A stretch of DNA of 8,818 nt from an uncultured Collinsella sp. GTDB taxonomy: Bacteria; Actinomycetota; Coriobacteriia; Coriobacteriales; Coriobacteriaceae. Shown in pieces: positions 1-5,674 of this stretch. Where the stretch lies: the NCBI GenBank assembly GCA_900544465.1, contig UQVT01000074.1, forward strand, positions 1-8,818. The letters run 5' to 3'. The first letter of the stretch is position 1. Each line of letters begins with the position of its first letter. The position numbers were made by a program, and so were the translations under genes. The notes under the pieces are model-generated. The model ran no database searches. It saw only the letters and a program-made list of their open reading frames with translations, and was not told the DNA's origin.

Positions 1-2
1 TG

Positions 3-1733
3 GTTGCCAAGCTGCAGCCGCGTTCCGGCAAGTTTCGCACCATCAGCCCCGAGATGGACCCGCTGCGTCTGGGCTCTGGCTGGTCCATCGAAGATCTGGA
101 CAAGCCGCAGGTCATTATCGAGTCGACGTTCGGCGACTCGCACCCGGGTTCTGCCGGCCTGTTTGATCTGGTCGAGGAGGTCCGTGCTGGCGTTGCCGAG
201 GCTGGCGGTCACGGTGCTCGTTACTTCTGCACCGATATCTGCGACGGCGAGGCCCAGGGACACGACGGCATTAACTACTCGCTGCCCAGCCGCGACATGA
301 TCGCCAACATGATCGAGATCCATGCCAAGGCCACCCCGTTCGACGCCGGCGTCTTTGTCGCCAGCTGCGATAAGGGCCTGCCTGCGAACCTCATGGCCAT
401 GGGCCGCATCAACATCCCCTCCATCGTCGTTACCGGCGGCGTCATGGATGCCGGTCCCGATCTGCTGACCTTGGAGCAGCTCGGCGCGATTTCTGCCCGC
501 TACGAGCGCGGCGAGATCTCCCGCGAGGAGCTTGAGTTTGCCAAGCACAACGCATGCCCCAGCTGCGGCGCCTGCTCCTTTATGGGTACCGCCTCGACCA
601 TGCAGGTCACGGCCGAGGCCCTGGGCCTTATGCTCCCCGGCACGGCTCTGCTGCCCGCCACCAGCTCCGACCTGCGCGAGTTCGCCCGCGAGGCCGGCCG
701 TCAGTCCGTGTGGCTCTCCGAGCACAACCTGTGCCCCCGCGACATCGTGACCAAGGAGTCCTTCGAGAACCTCATCATGGTCCACGGCGCCATTTCGGGC
801 TCCACCAACTCGCTGCTGCATATCCCCGCGATTGCCCGCGAGTTTGGCATCGAGATGTCCGCCGACGACTTCGATCGTCTGCACCGTGGCGCTCACTACC
901 TGCTTAACGTCCGTCCCGCAGGCGAGTGGCCGGCGCAGTTCTTTTACTATGCGGGTGGCGTGCCGCGCATCATGGAGGAGATCAAGTCGATGCTCCACCT
1001 CGATGTCATGACCGTCACCGGCAAGACCCTCGGCGAAAACCTCGAGGACCTTAAGAACAACGGTTACTACGAGAAGTGCGGTCGTTACCTTGAGAAGTGG
1101 AATCTCAAGCGCGAGGACATCATCCGTCCGTTTGACCAGGCCTTCGGCACCGACGGTTCCATCGCCATCCTCCACGGCAATCTTGCTCCCGAGGGCGCGG
1201 TCGTCAAGCACACCGTCGTTCCGCGCGAGATGTTCCAGGCTACGCTCAAGGCCCGTCCGTTCGACTGCGAGGAGGACGCCATTCACGCCGTCCTGACGCA
1301 CGAGGTCAAGCCCGGCGATGCCGTTATCATTCGCTATGAGGGACCCAAGGGTTCCGGTATGCCCGAGATGTTCTACACCACCGAAGCTATCGCCAGCGAC
1401 CCCGAGCTGGGCGCGAGCATTGCCCTGATCACTGACGGCCGCTTCTCCGGCGCCTCCAAGGGCCCGGCTATCGGTCACGTTTCGCCCGAGGCCGCTGTGG
1501 GCGGTCCGATTGCCCTGATTGAGGAGGGCGACCTTATCCGAATCAACATCCCCGAGCGCTCGCTGTCCATCGTGGGCATCGCCGGCAAGGAGATGGAGCC
1601 GGCCGAGGTCGACGCCGTCCTGGCCGAGCGCCGAGCCGCTTGGAAGCCCAAGGCTAATCGTTACACCTCCGGCACGCTCAAGTTCTTTACCGAGCATGCA
1701 GTTTCCGCCATTCAGGGTGGCTACATGGAGTAG
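3..1733 (+). CDS. IlvD/Edd-family dehydratase (dihydroxy-acid or sugar-acid dehydratase), 5' end cut by window edge
   Basis: Cytosolic Fe-S dehydratase of the IlvD/Edd family. Members remove water from 2,3-dihydroxy acids (branched-chain amino acid synthesis) or from sugar acids such as xylonate or 6-phosphogluconate. Counting from the Met codon at 54, visible motifs are CDG (Cys63), SCDKGLP (Cys105), a Cys-rich CPSCGAC stretch at 168-174, GSTN-LLHIPAI in mid-protein, and a C-terminal VVIRYEGPKGSGMPEM plus LITDGRFSGASKG block. Met54 is probably not the start: the frame is open to the left edge, and upstream codons (LQPRSGKF, then GWSIEDLD) resemble the N-terminal region of YjhG/YagF-type dehydratases. 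Family is certain but substrate is not. The C-terminal half reads like dihydroxy-acid dehydratase, while SLPSRD, SCDKGLPA and GTASTMQVTAEALGL also resemble the xylonate-type branch. At the usual first cluster ligand (PCN in [2Fe-2S] enzymes) this protein has PGS. Automated annotation would likely say ilvD. Confidence 0.9.
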   Translation, partial: VAKLQPRSGKFRTISPEMDPLRLGSGWSIEDLDKPQVIIESTFGDSHPGSAGLFDLVEEVRAGVAEAGGHGARYFCTDICDGEAQGHDGINYSLPSRDMIANMIEIHAKATPFDAGVFVASCDKGLPANLMAMGRINIPSIVVTGGVMDAGPDLLTLEQLGAISARYERGEISREELEFAKHNACPSCGACSFMGTASTMQVTAEALGLMLPGTALLPATSSDLREFAREAGRQSVWLSEHNLCPRDIVTKESFENLIMVHGAISGSTNSLLHIPAIAREFGIEMSADDFDRLHRGAHYLLNVRPAGEWPAQFFYYAGGVPRIMEEIKSMLHLDVMTVTGKTLGENLEDLKNNGYYEKCGRYLEKWNLKREDIIRPFDQAFGTDGSIAILHGNLAPEGAVVKHTVVPREMFQATLKARPFDCEEDAIHAVLTHEVKPGDAVIIRYEGPKGSGMPEMFYTTEAIASDPELGASIALITDGRFSGASKGPAIGHVSPEAAVGGPIALIEEGDLIRINIPERSLSIVGIAGKEMEPAEVDAVLAERRAAWKPKANRYTSGTLKFFTEHAVSAIQGGYME

Positions 1734-1739
1734 CGCCCA

Positions 1740-1771
1740 TGCGCATCAAATATCTCCTCTCATAGATGCGC
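1740..1771 (+). other. Small hairpin just after the dehydratase stop codon
   Basis: GCGCATC at 1741-1747 is repeated inverted as GATGCGC at 1765-1771, with a 17-base AT-rich loop, starting seven bases after the TAG stop. No T-run follows, so it is more likely an mRNA 3'-end structure than a terminator on its own. The stem is short, so chance is possible. Confidence 0.25.
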
Positions 1772-1772
1772 G

Positions 1773-1813
1773 GTACAAAGAGCCCCGAGCCACGTCACCG
1801 GGGCGCGTTGTAC
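1773..1813 (+). other. Long imperfect hairpin, possible 3'-end structure of the dehydratase mRNA
   Basis: Two nested complementary blocks form one stem: GTACAA (1773-1778) with TTGTAC (1808-1813), and GCCCCG (1782-1787) with CGGGGC (1799-1804). They are separated by a symmetrical 3x3 internal loop and capped by an 11-base loop. A smaller GC hairpin follows directly (AGCGCC 1814-1819 with GGCGCT 1825-1830). There is no T-tract, so classical intrinsic termination is not shown. It lies between converging genes and could protect the mRNA 3' end. Confidence 0.4.
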
Positions 1814-1859
1814 AGCGCCGCCGGGGCGCTCCACTCAAACGACAAGAGACGTCTTACGC

Positions 1860-1910
1860 AAGCGCCCGCGTCCGTGGATAAAACCACGGGCGTGGGCGCT
1901 TCACTTTATT
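1860..1910. terminator. Strong intrinsic-terminator hairpin shared by two convergent genes
   Basis: An 18-base arm (1860-1877) pairs with 1884-1901 over its whole length with only two G-U pairs, around the six-base loop ATAAAA. On the + strand it is followed by CACTTTATT, a moderate T-rich tail, so it should stop transcripts coming from the dehydratase gene. It also lies 20 bases past the stop of the - strand ArsC-like gene and would terminate that as well, although the - strand tail is poor in T. Confidence 0.65.
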
Positions 1911-1932
1911 CCCAGCCGCTTTATTCCCAGCC
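1904..1932. repeat. Tandem duplication of 14-15 bp across the stop codon of the ArsC-like gene
   Basis: CTTTATTCCCAGCC occurs at 1904-1917 and again at 1919-1932, a period of 15. Read on the - strand, the unit encodes the last residues and stop of the ArsC-like gene (Gly-Trp-Glu-stop), so the second copy is an untranslated duplicate just past the stop. This looks like a slippage-type microduplication. Confidence 0.8.
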
Positions 1933-2262
1933 CTTCCACACGTCAGGCTCGTAGCCAACGGTTGCCTGGCGGCCGTTGCGAACGATGGGCTCACGAAGAA
2001 TCTGCTGGTTATCGAGCACCTTTTCGAACTTCTGGTCGGCAGCAAGATACTGTACGAGCGCAACCGTGTCGGCATCTTTCGCCTTTGGATCGATCACAGC
2101 GTCGATCCCGCCGACGGCGCGCGCCACGCTTTCGAGCTCGCCTTTGCTCATCCCCTTTTCCTTCAAGTCGATGAACTGGAACTTCACACGACGTTCCTTG
2201 AAATAGCGCTGCGCCTTCTTAGTATCGAAGCTTTTCTTCGTGCCGAATATCTGGATGTTCAT
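1921..2262 (-). CDS. ArsC/Spx/YffB-family thioredoxin-fold protein lacking cysteine
   Basis: 113-residue protein of the size and layout of the ArsC/Spx/YffB family. The N-terminal beta-alpha unit (IQIFGTKKSFDTKKAQRYF, residues 3-21) is followed by FIDLKEKGMS, and the C-terminal half has LREPIVRNGRQATVGY and DVWKGW, matching the family's L-R-P-I...VG(F/Y)...W pattern. YffB- and ArsC-type proteins carry a redox Cys near residue 10-12 (for example GIKNCDT). Here the corresponding place reads KKSFDT, and no Cys occurs anywhere, so arsenate reduction or Spx-like thiol switching is not expected. Annotation pipelines will still call it an arsenate reductase family protein. The ATG at 2260-2262 is preceded on the - strand by GAAGGCGG, a good ribosome site, and by a weak -10-like TATCAT at 2295-2300. 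Actual role unknown; it may bind a partner such as RNA polymerase, as Spx does. Confidence 0.88.
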   Translation of the reverse strand: MNIQIFGTKKSFDTKKAQRYFKERRVKFQFIDLKEKGMSKGELESVARAVGGIDAVIDPKAKDADTVALVQYLAADQKFEKVLDNQQILREPIVRNGRQATVGYEPDVWKGWE

Positions 2263-2300
2263 ACGTACCGCCTTCGCTCAATTCTCGTCCGTCCATGATA

Positions 2301-2546
2301 CGACAAGGGAGCCGAGCAAAAACAGAGCAGGCGGAGATGGAGGAGGACGGCGACCGACCGTCGGCAAGAGTCGGCCGGATCGGACTGGCGCCCAGCGCGC
2401 GCCGGCGACACGCTCGCAGCTGCACACATAGCCGATGTACAAGCTCGCCGCGGCGTTCCCTCGCCCCGCGGTGTGGCGATAGAGAAGCACGCCACCCGTC
2501 AACGATGGCGCCTCGGTGAAGAAAATCAACGTCTGGGTTACATCCC
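2301..2546. other. Non-coding stretch, no gene recognised
   Basis: The gap between the ArsC-like gene and the promoter at 2547 holds only short overlapping open frames. They have no recognisable domains and no ribosome site. The longest, on the - strand at about 2278-2529, would start with TTG. I see no RNA gene or long repeat here. The region could contain control sites for the diverging ArsC-like gene and efflux operon. Confidence 0.5.
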
Positions 2547-2575
2547 TTGAAAGGGGCGAAGACGGCTGCTAGAAT
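2547..2575 (+). promoter_or_regulatory. Sigma-70-type promoter with extended -10 for the efflux operon leader
   Basis: TTGAAA at 2547-2552 and TAGAAT at 2570-2575 are separated by exactly 17 bases, and TGC directly before the -10 makes it an extended -10 element. The predicted start of transcription is near 2582. That gives a leader of about 200 bases before the transporter ATG at 2783. An 8-bp inverted repeat links CGGCTGCT (2563-2570), which overlaps the -10, to AGCAGCCG at about 2672-2680. Confidence 0.65.
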
Positions 2576-2586
2576 ACCTCCCCGCT

Positions 2587-2700
2587 ATGAAGGATTTGAC
2601 CAAAGCATACATCGCAATTCGGCGGCCCCTGGTATACGGGGCCTCTCCTGTTGTTCCCCAAGTGCGCTCTGAGCAGCCGCTTTCTTCCTGTCGTATCTGA
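2587..2700 (+). CDS. Possible 37-codon leader peptide of the efflux operon
   Basis: An ATG at 2587 lies only about five bases after the predicted transcription start. It opens a 37-codon frame ending in TGA at 2698-2700, which would make it a nearly leaderless start with no ribosome site. The frame runs through the GGCCCC/GGGGCC hairpin at 2624-2643 and stops next to the second hairpin at 2700-2720. Leader peptides that overlap hairpins are known upstream of drug-resistance genes, where they control transcription or translation. The peptide resembles nothing I know, and its reading frame may be chance. Confidence 0.22.
   Translation: MKDLTKAYIAIRRPLVYGASPVVPQVRSEQPLSSCRI
2624..2655 (+). terminator. 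GC-rich hairpin with T-rich tail in the efflux leader, candidate attenuator
   Basis: GGCCCC at 2624-2629 pairs with GGGGCC at 2638-2643 around an eight-base loop and is followed by TCTCCTGTTGTTCC. This is a short intrinsic-terminator shape located after the promoter and 140 bases before the transporter gene, so it could act as an attenuator. GGGG (2638-2641) could pair instead with CCCC (2656-2659), offering an alternative fold. Confidence 0.4.
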
Positions 2701-2728
2701 TGCACGCATAGCACGTGCATGTTATTTC
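2700..2728 (+). terminator. Second leader hairpin with TTATTTC tail
   Basis: ATGCACG at 2700-2706 is perfectly inverted at 2714-2720 (CGTGCAT) with a seven-base loop, and GTTATTTC follows. It stands 63 bases before the transporter start codon. Together with the hairpin at 2624 it makes a tandem pair of terminator-like structures in a single leader. Confidence 0.38.
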
Positions 2729-2782
2729 GCCCGTGGGCCGGCGCGCCTTCGGCGAAGAATCGAATAGATACGAAGGAAGCTT

Positions 2783-4222
2783 ATGTCTGATAATTGTACG
2801 GTCGCGCCCGCCAATGGGCGCATTACCGGTACCCAGATCCGCATCGTCGCGGTCGTCGTCCTGGGTGCCCTCTTGGCGCTACTGAACCAAACGGTGATGT
2901 CGCCTGCGCTGCCGGTCATCATGTCCGATTTCGCCATCGATGCCTCGACTGCCCAGTGGATCATGTCCATATACCCGCTGGTGAGCGGCATCATGGTCCC
3001 CGTTTCGGCGTTCCTTATCGACAAGTTCAGCACCCGCGCGCTATTCTTCGGGGCGACGCTGGTGTTCGCGCTGGGCACGCTGCTGTGCGCCGCAGCCCCT
3101 GATTTCCTGTTCCTCATCATCGGTCGCGTGTTGCAAGCGGCGGGCTCAGGCGTGCTCATGCCGCTTGTCTCGGTGGTTCCCATGCTGGTGTTCCCCGTCG
3201 AGAAACGAGGAACGGCTATGGGCATGGCGGGCATCGTCATGTCGGCGGGTCCCGCGGTCGGCCCCGTCGTAGGCGGTGCGGTGATCGACACGTACGGCTG
3301 GCGCACCATGATCGGCGCCATCGTCCCCCTCGCAATTCTCGTGCTGGTGCTGGGCGTGTTCATGCTGAAAAACGTGGGCGAGCTGAAGAACCCCAAGCTC
3401 GACCTGCCCTCGGTCGTCCTCTCCACCATCGCCTTCGGCGGACTTCTCTACGGGTTCTCGAGCGCCTCGTCGATGGGTTGGGGCAACCCCGTGGTGCTCG
3501 GCTCGATCGTCGCGGGTGTCGTGTGCTTGGTGCTGTTCGTCGTACGCCAGGGCAAAATCGAGGACCCGCTGCTTCAACTGGGCACGCTCAAGACGCGCGA
3601 GTTCCGCGTGGCCGCCATCATCGTCACGCTCATCAACGCCGCATGCCTGGTCACCAACACGCTGTTGCCGTTGCTGCTGCAAACCTCGCTTGGCGCTTCG
3701 GCCTTCGAAACCGGCATGGCCATGCTTCCCGCCGCGGCGGTGGGCATCATCATCAGCCCTATCTCCGGCGTGGTGTTCGACAAGTTCGGTCCGCGTGCCA
3801 TCTCGATCGTCGGCCTGGCCCTCATGACCGGCGCCCTGTTCCTGCTCTCGCTTTCGACGGTAAACACGCCCATCTTGGTAGTTGCGCTGTTCTGCATGCT
3901 GCAGTCCGCCGGCCAGTCGCTCGCGAACATGCCGGTGAACACATGGGGTGTCAATGCCTTGAAAAATGACATGATCGCCCACGGCAACGCCATCGCGAAC
4001 ACCGGCCGCCAGGTCGCCGGCGGTTTGTGCACGGCGCTCATCATCACGGTCATGACAAGCGTCACCGCGTCGGCCGGCGTCGATGCGAGCATCCAAGTAG
4101 CCACCGCCGTGGGCGCGGGCGTCGCTTACAAGGTGTGCGCGGCAATCGGCCTCGTTTCCCTTATCTGCGCCATATTCAGCGTGCGCACCAAGAAAACCGC
4201 ACCGAAAACGAAGGAGGCATAA
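2783..4222 (+). CDS. DHA2-type (14-helix, EmrB/QacA/LmrB-like) multidrug efflux MFS permease
   Basis: 479-residue inner-membrane protein made almost wholly of hydrophobic helices, the size of 14-helix drug:proton antiporters. Helix 1 carries LLNQTVMSPALPVI (about residues 33-46), the LmrB-style variant of the DHA2 motif LDxTIVNVALP with Asn in place of Asp. A motif-A-like loop, IDKFSTRALF, follows near residue 79. GPAVGPVVGG at 156-165 is the antiporter motif C of helix 5. It is expected to export lipophilic drugs, bile-acid-like compounds or other toxins using the proton gradient; the substrate cannot be read from sequence. The ATG follows AAGGAA at 2773-2778. Its TAA overlaps the ribosome-site region of the next gene, three bases before that gene's ATG, so the two are one operon. 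Expression may be conditional given the hairpin-bearing leader upstream. Confidence 0.93.
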   Translation: MSDNCTVAPANGRITGTQIRIVAVVVLGALLALLNQTVMSPALPVIMSDFAIDASTAQWIMSIYPLVSGIMVPVSAFLIDKFSTRALFFGATLVFALGTLLCAAAPDFLFLIIGRVLQAAGSGVLMPLVSVVPMLVFPVEKRGTAMGMAGIVMSAGPAVGPVVGGAVIDTYGWRTMIGAIVPLAILVLVLGVFMLKNVGELKNPKLDLPSVVLSTIAFGGLLYGFSSASSMGWGNPVVLGSIVAGVVCLVLFVVRQGKIEDPLLQLGTLKTREFRVAAIIVTLINAACLVTNTLLPLLLQTSLGASAFETGMAMLPAAAVGIIISPISGVVFDKFGPRAISIVGLALMTGALFLLSLSTVNTPILVVALFCMLQSAGQSLANMPVNTWGVNALKNDMIAHGNAIANTGRQVAGGLCTALIITVMTSVTASAGVDASIQVATAVGAGVAYKVCAAIGLVSLICAIFSVRTKKTAPKTKEA

Positions 4223-4225
4223 GCG

Positions 4226-4732
4226 ATGTCCGAGATTCTGTCCGAGCGCATCCCGCTCGAGCTCGAGGGGACGCCCGTTTCGAGCATCATGATTGAAGAG
4301 CCGTTCACCTGCACGCAGGATTGCACGATTTCCGACGTGGTGCGCATGCTCGCCGAAAACGAGGTGAGCAGCATGCCCGTAATCGATGAGCGCAACCAGG
4401 TGGTCGGGTTCATCTCCGACGGCGATGTCATGGGAGCCATCGCGCAGCATCGCGCTCACACCATCTTCACGGGCGGCGACGCGTCCATGCTGTACTTCGA
4501 CGATCAGAGCCTTGAGCAGCGCATCGAAGACCTGAAGGATCGCTGCGTCATGGATTTCGCGACGCGCCAGGTAGTGTGTGCCCGTCCCGAGCAGAGCATC
4601 GCCCGCGTCGCCGCGCTGCTGGCGAAGAAGAAGTTCAAGAAGCTTCCTTTGGTTGATGACGAGGGCAAACTCGTGGGGGTCATCCGCCGCTCCGCCATCA
4701 CCAAATACATCTTCGGCATCCTTTTCCAATAG
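4226..4732 (+). CDS. Tandem CBS-domain protein in an operon with the efflux permease
   Basis: 168-residue soluble protein consisting of two CBS motifs. CBS1 is at about residues 20-75 (VSSIMIEEPFTC, then SSMPVID and VVGFISDGDVMGAI). CBS2 is at about 109-165 (VMDFATRQVVCARPEQS, then KKLPLVDDEGKLVGVIRRSAI). A pair of CBS motifs forms a Bateman module that binds adenine nucleotides or S-adenosylmethionine and senses cell energy or metabolite state. No catalytic or DNA-binding domain is attached. A strong ribosome site, AAGGAGG at 4211-4217, lies inside the last codons of the permease gene, and the start is three bases after the permease stop, so the two are very likely co-translated. The pairing suggests, but does not prove, that the CBS protein adjusts transporter activity. 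The 30 or so residues between the domains (HTIFTGG...LEQRIED) are an unusual linker. Confidence 0.92.
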   Translation: MSEILSERIPLELEGTPVSSIMIEEPFTCTQDCTISDVVRMLAENEVSSMPVIDERNQVVGFISDGDVMGAIAQHRAHTIFTGGDASMLYFDDQSLEQRIEDLKDRCVMDFATRQVVCARPEQSIARVAALLAKKKFKKLPLVDDEGKLVGVIRRSAITKYIFGILFQ

Positions 4733-4906
4733 GGGCAGGTCGCACTTGAGGCGAACATCTCGAGGCATCGAGCCAGCAACTGGACTAGACAACCTTGACA
4801 CGCACGCGCTTTCCCTCGATGCTTCGGTAAGGGGAGCTGCGAAAATCGCAGCACGGGTGATCGGTGCCGCGCCCCCGAAGGCAAAAGCGAACACGGGAGC
4901 GATACG
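4733..4906 (+). promoter_or_regulatory. Gap before the alkyltransferase gene with a lone -35 and a hairpin
   Basis: A perfect TTGACA sits at 4795-4800, but no convincing -10 follows at 16-19 bases; GATGCT/ATGCTT is the best available. GCTGCGA (4836-4842) and TCGCAGC (4846-4852) form a seven-pair hairpin with a three-base loop and no T-tract. The alkyltransferase gene may therefore have its own weak promoter or be read through from the efflux operon. Confidence 0.3.
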
Positions 4907-5215
4907 ATGGGAAAAGTCCTGGACGAAGATTTGGTTTATGAGATTCTCTCCGTCGTGGCAGAGATTCCGGCGGGATGCGTCGCCTCGTACGGTCAGATAG
5001 CGCGCCTCATCGGCAGGGAGAAAAACTCTCGCCTGGTCGGAGCGGTGCTGAGCGAGGCGGATCGCTACGGAGATTATCCCTGCCACCGCGTCGTCAACCA
5101 CGCGGGACGCCTCGCGCCAAACTTCCCCGACCAGCGAGCACTACTGACGGAGGAAGGAGTCGCCTTCCGAGACAACGGCTGCGTCGACATGAAAAAGCAC
5201 CAGTGGAACGAGTAG
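4907..5215 (+). CDS. Small MGMT-family (alkyltransferase-like) DNA repair protein
   Basis: 102-residue protein equal to the C-terminal DNA-binding and active-site domain of O6-alkylguanine-DNA alkyltransferases (Ogt/MGMT), without the N-terminal domain. The helix-turn-helix region PAGCVASYGQIARLIG (21-36) has the conserved Tyr28. SRLVGAVL has an arginine (Arg42) in the place of the base-flipping finger. YPCHRVV holds Cys59, the alkyl acceptor in true transferases, whereas non-enzymatic ATL proteins have Trp there. The conserved Asn before PCHR (NPxxxxxPCHRV) is not present: the stretch reads EADRYGDY. Activity is therefore uncertain. It could be a true short transferase or a lesion-recognition protein that feeds nucleotide excision repair. 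The ATG is preceded by GGGAG at 4895-4899. The gene lies 174 bases past the CBS gene, same strand. Confidence 0.88.
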   Translation: MGKVLDEDLVYEILSVVAEIPAGCVASYGQIARLIGREKNSRLVGAVLSEADRYGDYPCHRVVNHAGRLAPNFPDQRALLTEEGVAFRDNGCVDMKKHQWNE

Positions 5216-5433
5216 CCAGGCAGCGTAGCGTCGAAAGGAGCGACGCCACGGGGAACGACCTGCGCCCCGCCGCCGGACAACCTATGGCAAAGTGACACGT
5301 TCCACAAAGAGCGGCGCACCAGTACGAGACACGACCGCGACGTAAAAAGACCCTATGATACTCGTAAGCATCTATCTGATTGCCCGCCTCGAGGTACCCA
5401 AAGAACGAGAGATGCCGAAACCCCTAGACAAAG
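5216..5433. other. Intergenic stretch, no gene recognised
   Basis: After the alkyltransferase stop there is one perfect 6-bp hairpin, GCGTCG (5228-5233) with CGACGC (5241-5246), lacking a T-tract. Apart from that I see no reading frame with a ribosome site and no repeat. This is probably the old downstream flank of the tRNA-fMet gene whose remnant lies at 5475-5518. Confidence 0.5.
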
Positions 5434-5465
5434 AAAAAGGTCGGGAGCTTTTATGCTTCCGACCT
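5434..5465 (-). terminator. Intrinsic terminator of the truncated tRNA-fMet locus
   Basis: AGGTCGGGAG at 5438-5447 pairs with CTTCCGACCT at 5456-5465 (ten pairs, one G-U) around an eight-base loop. On the - strand the stem is followed by a run of Ts (the As at 5434-5438, then AAAG). It sits nine bases past the CCA end of the tRNA remnant and points the right way for it. The remnant thus keeps its native downstream flank. Confidence 0.78.
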
Positions 5466-5474
5466 GAAGTTTCA

Positions 5475-5518
5475 TGGTCGCGGGGGCGGATTTGAACCAC
5501 CGACCTTCGGGTTATGAG
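5475..5518 (-). pseudogene. 3' half of initiator tRNA-Met (CAT), attachment-site remnant
   Basis: Read on the - strand, the segment begins with anticodon loop CTCATAA. It continues with CCCG of the anticodon stem, AGGTCG, the T-loop TTCAAAT within GGTGG/CCGCC, and an acceptor end finishing in ACCA. The run from CTCATAA through AGGTCG matches bacterial initiator tRNA, including the CCC side of the three G-C pairs typical of initiators. The 5' half is absent: bases before the loop (GCGAC) do not pair with CCCGA, so homology stops at the anticodon loop, a usual crossover point for tyrosine integrases. The acceptor 3' strand is one base short of a seven-pair stem. The piece cannot be a working tRNA. 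It marks one end of an integrated element, with the adjacent integrase remnant extending to the right. Confidence 0.82.
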
Positions 5519-5547
5519 GTCGCTACGACGTTGTTTCATTCAGACAT

Positions 5548-5647
5548 TTCGACCCAAATTGAAGTCAATATAACTCCAGGTCATTTGATGTTTTCATAGA
5601 TTTACGAAAGAAAAGTACGCGGAATAATTCGACCCAAATTCGACCCA
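5548..5647. repeat. Three direct copies of TTCGACCCA beside the attachment site
   Basis: TTCGACCCAAATT occurs at 5548-5560 and 5628-5640, 80 bases apart. A third TTCGACCCA at 5639-5647 overlaps the second copy. The repeats lie in an AT-rich patch between the tRNA remnant and the integrase remnant, where tyrosine integrases of tRNA-integrating elements commonly have arm-type binding sites. That role is an inference. Confidence 0.65.
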
Positions 5648-5674
5648 CAACGAGCTTGAAAGCGGTCAGGCGGA

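Noticed and set aside
2278..2529. Possible - strand gene of 83 residues between the ArsC-like gene and the efflux promoter
   Set aside because: It has a TTG start, no ribosome site, low-complexity residues and no recognisable motif.
4795..4823. Promoter for the alkyltransferase gene
   Set aside because: The -35 TTGACA is perfect, but no acceptable -10 stands at the right distance, so it is listed only as part of a gap.
3146..5101. 651-residue open frame on the - strand
   Set aside because: It lies antisense to three well-supported + strand genes. It is rich in His, Arg, Asp and Gly with no domain, which is typical of a shadow frame in GC-rich DNA.
5228..5246. Terminator after the alkyltransferase gene
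   Set aside because: The 6-bp hairpin has no T-tract on either strand.
5475..5550. Complete tRNA-Met gene
   Set aside because: The 5' half does not exist: bases upstream of the anticodon loop cannot form the anticodon stem, D-arm or acceptor stem, and the 3' acceptor strand is one base short.
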